Of a stretch of 64,000 nt of DNA, positions 60,213 to 64,000 are shown piece after piece. The translations under genes and the position numbers were made by a program. Location of the stretch: NCBI RefSeq assembly GCF_039621855.1, contig NZ_CP155071.1:1550001-1614000 (forward strand), written 5' to 3'. Below the pieces are notes generated by a model, which saw only the letters and a program-made list of their open reading frames with translations, searched no databases and had not been told where the DNA came from. Within the stretch, counting starts at the first letter, position 1. Each line of letters begins with the position of its first letter. Source of the DNA: Erwinia sp. HDF1-3R. GTDB lineage: Bacteria > Pseudomonadota > Gammaproteobacteria > Enterobacterales > Enterobacteriaceae.

Positions 60213-60631
60213 TGTTTGAGATCAAAAATGAAGACGTGCTGTTTCGCCTCTCTTTTATCGAAAGACTCGAAGAACCGGAAGAACGTAGCCTGGACCTCAT
60301 CATGTGTTGGCTGGAGATCGAAGAACCTTGCATAAAACTACAATGCCAGTGTGAGCTAGCCCAGTTTGAGCTTGAAGAATTACGCGACAAACTGTCGGCA
60401 TTTTACGAATGCCTTCCCTATAAAGTTAAACCCGCAGCGATCGCATTTGTTCCGAGAATAGAAACTTTCACCTGTGAAGTCCGGCAGGTGGTGGGTGCTG
60501 ATGAGTTTGGTTTCAATTTCACAGCCAGTCCGCACGAGGATGAAGGCTGGATGCTCAAGGGCGGAATAGTGATAGACCAGTCATATTTCCCCGGCTTGAT
60601 ACGTGGGGTTGATTCAATTTTGTCTAATTAA
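60212..60631 (+). CDS. Probable immunity protein for the upstream toxin
   Basis: 139 residues, acidic (many Glu/Asp), no signal or membrane segment. Starts MFEIKNEDVLFRLSFIERLE and includes WLEIEEPCIKLQCQCELAQF and FNFTASPHEDEGWML. I recognise a weak resemblance to WapI/DUF6228-like immunity proteins, not enough for a name. The start shares one base with the upstream stop (TAATG). Small, acidic and coupled behind a basic toxin-like protein is the usual immunity arrangement; the role is inference. Confidence 0.55.
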   Translation: MFEIKNEDVLFRLSFIERLEEPEERSLDLIMCWLEIEEPCIKLQCQCELAQFELEELRDKLSAFYECLPYKVKPAAIAFVPRIETFTCEVRQVVGADEFGFNFTASPHEDEGWMLKGGIVIDQSYFPGLIRGVDSILSN

Positions 60632-60738
60632 CTTTAAGCTTTCTGCACCGAACAGCAGACACACCCTAAAATCTTCTGCATATGGAGATTGACCTCGCCA
60701 GATAGCGCATGATCTGGAATTCGCCATCCAGGGTGGAG

Positions 60739-60761
60739 AACGGTGAGCATAGCCCACCGTT
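60739..60761 (-). other. Hairpin between gltA and the immunity gene
   Basis: Arms AACGGTG and CACCGTT, 9-nt loop, no T run. It lies 60 bp past the gltA stop and could help end gltA transcripts; a second GC palindrome (CCGTCCGGACGG) is at about 60787-60798. Confidence 0.4.
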
Positions 60762-60819
60762 AAGCTTAAGCGCGAAGGCATCAGCCCGTCCGGACGGTTT
60801 CCCGCCCGAACGGAAAGCG

Positions 60820-62103
60820 TTACTCCGCGGTCTCTGATTTAAAATCGCGCTTATCGTAGCCGGTATAGAGCTGACGGGGACGGGCGATTTTAACGCCGTC
60901 ATCGTGCATCTCTTTCCAGTGCGCGATCCAGCCCACGGTACGCGCCATAGCGAAAATCACCGTAAACATAGAGGACGGAATACCCATCGCCTTCAGGATA
61001 ATACCGGAGTAGAAGTCGACGTTAGGATAGAGCTTACGCTCGATAAAGTACGGGTCGTTCAGGGCGATATGCTCCAGCTCCATGGCGACTTCCAGCAGGT
61101 CATCCTTCATGCCCAGTTCGTTCAGCACTTCATGGCAGGTTTCACGCATCACGGTAGCGCGTGGATCGTAGTTCTTGTATACGCGGTGACCAAAGCCCAT
61201 CAGGCGGAAAGAGTCATTTTTGTCTTTCGCACGCTTCAGGAACTCAGGAATGTGCTCGACGTTGCTGATCTCCTCCAGCATCCGCAGGCAGGCTTCGTTT
61301 GCCCCGCCGTGTGCAGGCCCCCAAAGAGACGCAATACCGGCAGCGATACAGGCAAACGGATTGGCGCCGGATGAGCCTGCGGTACGGACGGTAGAGGTAG
61401 AGGCGTTCTGCTCATGGTCTGCATGCAGAATTAGGATGCGGTCCATAGCGCGTTCAAGGATTGGGTTAACCACATACTCTTCACAGGGCGTCGAGAACAT
61501 CATGTTCAGGAAGTTACCGGCATAGGAGAGGTCGTTGCGTGGATAAACGAAAGGCTGACCAATCGAATACTTGTAACACATCGCCGCCACGGTAGGCATT
61601 TTAGAGAGCAGGCGGAATGCCGCGATTTCACGGTGGCGTTCAATGTTAACGTCCATGGCATCGTGATAGAACGCGGCCAGCGCGCCCGTCACCCCACACA
61701 TGACCGCCATCGGATGAGAGTCACGACGGAAACCCCGGAACAGGTGATGGATCTGCTCATGAATCATGGTGTGGCGGGTAACGATAGTGCGGAATTCTTC
61801 AAACTGGGTTTTGGTCGGCGCTTCGCCGTTCAGCAGGATGTAGCACACTTCCAGATAGTTGGAGTGCAGGGCCAGCTGATCAATAGGGAAACCACGATGC
61901 AGCAGAATACCTTCGTCACCATCAATATAGGTGATTTTCGACTCACAGGACGCAGTAGAGGTAAAACCCGGATCGAAGGTGAAGTATCCCTGTGAACCCA
62001 GGCTACGGACATCAATTTCTTCCTGGCCTAACGTACCTTTCAGCACATCAAGTTCAATAGGAGCTTCGCCTGGTAGGGTTAGCGTTGCTTTTTTATCAGC
62101 CAT
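60820..62103 (-). CDS. gltA: Citrate synthase GltA
   Basis: Hexameric, NADH-inhibited citrate synthase of the TCA cycle. 427 residues, the E. coli length, starting [20 protein letters not shown]. Catalytic residues lie in [34 protein letters not shown] and the C-terminal Asp in [14 protein letters not shown]. Divergent from sdhCDA, the normal arrangement, though the toxin-immunity island now sits downstream. Confidence 0.98.
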   Translation of the reverse strand: MADKKATLTLPGEAPIELDVLKGTLGQEEIDVRSLGSQGYFTFDPGFTSTASCESKITYIDGDEGILLHRGFPIDQLALHSNYLEVCYILLNGEAPTKTQFEEFRTIVTRHTMIHEQIHHLFRGFRRDSHPMAVMCGVTGALAAFYHDAMDVNIERHREIAAFRLLSKMPTVAAMCYKYSIGQPFVYPRNDLSYAGNFLNMMFSTPCEEYVVNPILERAMDRILILHADHEQNASTSTVRTAGSSGANPFACIAAGIASLWGPAHGGANEACLRMLEEISNVEHIPEFLKRAKDKNDSFRLMGFGHRVYKNYDPRATVMRETCHEVLNELGMKDDLLEVAMELEHIALNDPYFIERKLYPNVDFYSGIILKAMGIPSSMFTVIFAMARTVGWIAHWKEMHDDGVKIARPRQLYTGYDKRDFKSETAE

Positions 62104-62483
62104 TTACAGTCTCCTTAGCGCCTTATCGGTGAACCTTTGACAACGGAAATGCCGCTGTATCCGCGGTTGATACTGGTGCGCAGGTGATCGACTCTGTGGC
62201 ATCTTTTATCGTGCAGGGTACAGAGCGATGGGCGCGTGCAGGTCGGCGGGTACAATCTGTCTGCGTTTCGCGGTTGTTAAAGATCCGTTCTGGTCATAAC
62301 TTGTCGGTGATTATTATCGGGTTCTTTAAGTATAGTTGAAGCCAATGTTACATAACTTGTCATGAGGGGGAAGTGTATCCCCTTAACTTTTGTGCATCAT
62401 ATAAATTTCGATCGCTAGTTTGTAACAGGAATGTTGAACTTTTGTCAAATCAGATAATTAAATTTGTATAAATTGTGAAAAAT

Positions 62484-62499
62484 GTGATGATGATCACTG
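62484..62499. promoter_or_regulatory. CRP site upstream of sdhC
   Basis: TGTGA-TGATGA-TCACT in an AT-rich flank, a good match to TGTGA-N6-TCACA, centred about 80 bp before the expected sdhC start point. Confidence 0.72.
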
Positions 62500-62535
62500 T
62501 TCCACCTAAATGTGACAAGGATGTTTGTAGGGGAA

Positions 62536-62564
62536 TTGTAATGAGTTTGTGAACCCCCTATACT
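62536..62564 (+). promoter_or_regulatory. sdhC promoter
   Basis: -35 TTGTAA (62536-62541), 17 bp spacer, -10 TATACT (62559-62564). Confidence 0.75.
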
Positions 62565-62739
62565 TCGGCCAGGTCTCCGGAAAACCCTGCTGTAGGAGCC
62601 ACCCAGCGTTTTATACGCGTCGTTTTGACACTGGACGTTGAAGTTCTGGACGTTGAAGTTTTAGTGCCTGGCGCAGTGCTTGATTAAACGCTGTCTGACC
62701 CGCCCTCAGGACCGGAGGAAGCAAAATAAGAAAGGCTGT

Positions 62740-63129
62740 GTGGGCAAAACCGTGAAAAAACAAAGACCTGTCAACTTGGATCTCTCCACGATCCGGTTTC
62801 CCGTTACTGCAATAGCGTCTATTCTCCACCGCGTATCTGGCGTCATAACCTTTGTGGCCGTTGGAATTCTGCTTTGGTTACTGGGCCTGTCACTCTCCTC
62901 TCCCGAGGGCTTCCTGCAAGCCTCAGCCGTTATGGGCAGCTTTTTCGTCAAATTCATCGTTTGGGGCATTCTGACCGCACTGGCGTATCACATCGCCGGC
63001 GGCATTCGCCACATGCTGATGGACTTTGGCTTTCTGGCCGAAACAATGGAGACGGGTAAGCGCTCTGCGCATATTACATTTGTTATTACTGTCGTGCTTT
63101 CAATTCTGGCTGGAGTCCTCGTATGGTAA
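62740..63129 (+). CDS. sdhC: Succinate dehydrogenase cytochrome b556 subunit SdhC
   Basis: Membrane anchor of complex II that binds haem b and ubiquinone with SdhD. A GTG start at 62740-62742 ([15 protein letters not shown]) gives 129 residues, exactly the E. coli length, with AAGG 4 nt upstream; the frame is open to 62680 but those residues are not family-like. Three helices; [14 protein letters not shown] has the quinone/haem region Ser and Arg, and [16 protein letters not shown] has the haem-ligand histidine. Overlaps sdhD by 7 bp. Confidence 0.95.
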   Translation: MGKTVKKQRPVNLDLSTIRFPVTAIASILHRVSGVITFVAVGILLWLLGLSLSSPEGFLQASAVMGSFFVKFIVWGILTALAYHIAGGIRHMLMDFGFLAETMETGKRSAHITFVITVVLSILAGVLVW

Positions 63130-63470
63130 GCAACGCTTCTGCACTGGGTCGTAACGGCGTTCATGACTGGCTGCTGCTTCGCGCCGCTGCCATGATTATC
63201 ACCCTGTATGTTCTGTATGTTCTCGGCTTTATCGTTATGTCTGGCACGCTGACATATGAGATCTGGCGGGGCTTTTTCGCCTCTCCGTTGACCAAGGTCT
63301 TCACCCTTTTAACGCTGTTCTCCATTCTGGTGCATGGCTGGATTGGGATGTGGCAGGTATTAACAGATTACGTCAAGGCCGTGGCTACACGCCTGATACT
63401 GCAACTGATTGTGGTCGTTGCACTGTTAGTGTATGCAATTTATGGAACCGTTGTTGTGTGGGGTGCGTAA
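63123..63470 (+). CDS. sdhD: Succinate dehydrogenase membrane subunit SdhD
   Basis: Second membrane anchor of complex II, 115 residues as in E. coli. Three helices; the second haem ligand and quinone-site residues are in [17 protein letters not shown]. The stop overlaps the sdhA ATG (TAATG). Confidence 0.97.
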   Translation: MVSNASALGRNGVHDWLLLRAAAMIITLYVLYVLGFIVMSGTLTYEIWRGFFASPLTKVFTLLTLFSILVHGWIGMWQVLTDYVKAVATRLILQLIVVVALLVYAIYGTVVVWGA

Positions 63471-64000
63471 TGAAGTTGCCAGTAAGAGAATTTGATGCCG
63501 TGGTTGTCGGCGCAGGTGGTGCGGGCATGCGTGCGGCGCTACAGATTTCACAATCAGGACAGAGCTGTGCTCTGTTATCCAAAGTTTTCCCTACCCGTTC
63601 CCATACCGTCTCTGCGCAGGGTGGCATTACCGTTGCCCTGGGCAATACCCATGAAGATGACTGGGAATGGCATATGTATGACACGGTAAAAGGTTCCGAC
63701 TATATCGGTGACCAGGACGCCATCGAATATATGTGTAAAACCGGCCCGGAAGCGATTCTGGAGCTTGAGCATATGGGGCTGCCTTTTTCCCGTCTTGATG
63801 ACGGTCGCATTTATCAGCGCCCCTTCGGTGGACAGTCGAAAAACTTCGGCGGCGAGCAGGCTGCACGTACTGCCGCTGCAGCTGACCGTACCGGTCATGC
63901 CCTGCTGCACACGCTTTATCAGCAGAACCTGAAAAACAAAACCACCATCTTCTCCGAATGGTACGCGCTGGATCTGGTGAAAAACGCCGACGGTGCGATT
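63470..64000 (+). CDS. sdhA: Succinate dehydrogenase flavoprotein SdhA (5' part)
   Basis: Catalytic flavoprotein of complex II, cut by the right edge after 177 codons of about 588. Dinucleotide fold [14 protein letters not shown]; the covalent FAD histidine is in [13 protein letters not shown]; substrate-region residues [14 protein letters not shown] are visible. One-base overlap with sdhD. Confidence 0.97.
   Translation, partial: MKLPVREFDAVVVGAGGAGMRAALQISQSGQSCALLSKVFPTRSHTVSAQGGITVALGNTHEDDWEWHMYDTVKGSDYIGDQDAIEYMCKTGPEAILELEHMGLPFSRLDDGRIYQRPFGGQSKNFGGEQAARTAAAADRTGHALLHTLYQQNLKNKTTIFSEWYALDLVKNADGAI

Larger units (their letters stand above)
62104..62739. other. gltA-sdhC divergent regulatory region
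   Basis: 636 bp with no gene. AT-rich in the middle. Holds the sdhC promoter and CRP site, and a minus-strand TATACT (62329-62334) that could be a gltA -10 without a good -35. In E. coli this region is controlled by CRP, ArcA, Fur/RyhB and others; I could not assign ArcA or Fur sites with confidence. Near 62630-62690 two TGGACGTTGAAGTT copies form a short direct repeat. Confidence 0.7.

Noticed and set aside
60666-60902. 78-codon minus frame overlapping the gltA 3' end
   Set aside because: It overlaps gltA in another frame, with no ribosome binding site or recognisable domain.

Overview
The window is a 64 kb piece of an enterobacterial chromosome. Gene order follows the Escherichia coli lip-to-sdh region almost gene for gene, and most proteins have the same length and motifs as their E. 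coli counterparts. Sequence and accessory content (a chiP-chiQ-chitobiase cluster, a 5-oxoproline uptake module, a lone kdpE) suggest a relative outside Escherichia, perhaps Erwinia/Pantoea-like. That assignment is inference from gene content, not a database match.

Layout. 1-17.9 kb: lipA, lipB and ybeD (lipoate attachment), the cell-shape cluster dacA-rlpA-rodA-mrdA-rlmH-rsfS, then nadD-holA-lptE-leuS, ybeL, and the glutamate/aspartate ABC transporter gltIJKL with a probable SroC sRNA between gltI and gltJ. 17.9-20.3 kb: a gene-free block holding three copies of a roughly 196 bp element with near-perfect 21 bp terminal inverted repeats, a fourth diverged element in the opposite orientation, and a 41 bp tandem repeat. 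20.3-27.4 kb: lnt-corC-ybeY-ybeZ-miaB and ubiF. 27.6-28.4 kb: seven tRNAs (Met-Leu-Gln-Gln-Met-Gln-Gln) behind one strong promoter. 28.5-38.7 kb: asnB, the N-acetylglucosamine regulon nagBACD / nagE, and glnS. 39.3-43.6 kb: chitoporin chiP, lipoprotein chiQ and a chitobiase gene interrupted by one in-frame amber codon. 43.7-49.6 kb: fur, fldA, ybfE, ybfF, seqA, pgm and kdpE. 49.9-59.2 kb: ybfA, ybgA, phrB, ybgI, then pxpBCA with two membrane proteins and pcp, then nei. 59.2-60.6 kb: a small accessory island with a decayed gene and a probable toxin-immunity pair. 60.8-64 kb: gltA, divergent from sdhCDA, which runs off the right edge.

How genes work together. ChiP admits chitooligosaccharides, chitobiase would release GlcNAc, NagE imports and phosphorylates it, and NagA/NagB convert it to fructose-6-phosphate. 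NagC-type operators are visible both between nagB and nagE and upstream of chiP, but the broken chitobiase breaks the link between them. PxpABC, the two transporter-like proteins and Pcp form a route that releases, imports and hydrolyses 5-oxoproline to glutamate.

The least explained parts are the inverted-repeat element array at 18.4-20.2 kb, the toxin-immunity island beside nei, and a 50 bp perfect palindrome between kdpE and ybfA. No CRISPR array, prophage or IS transposase was seen.
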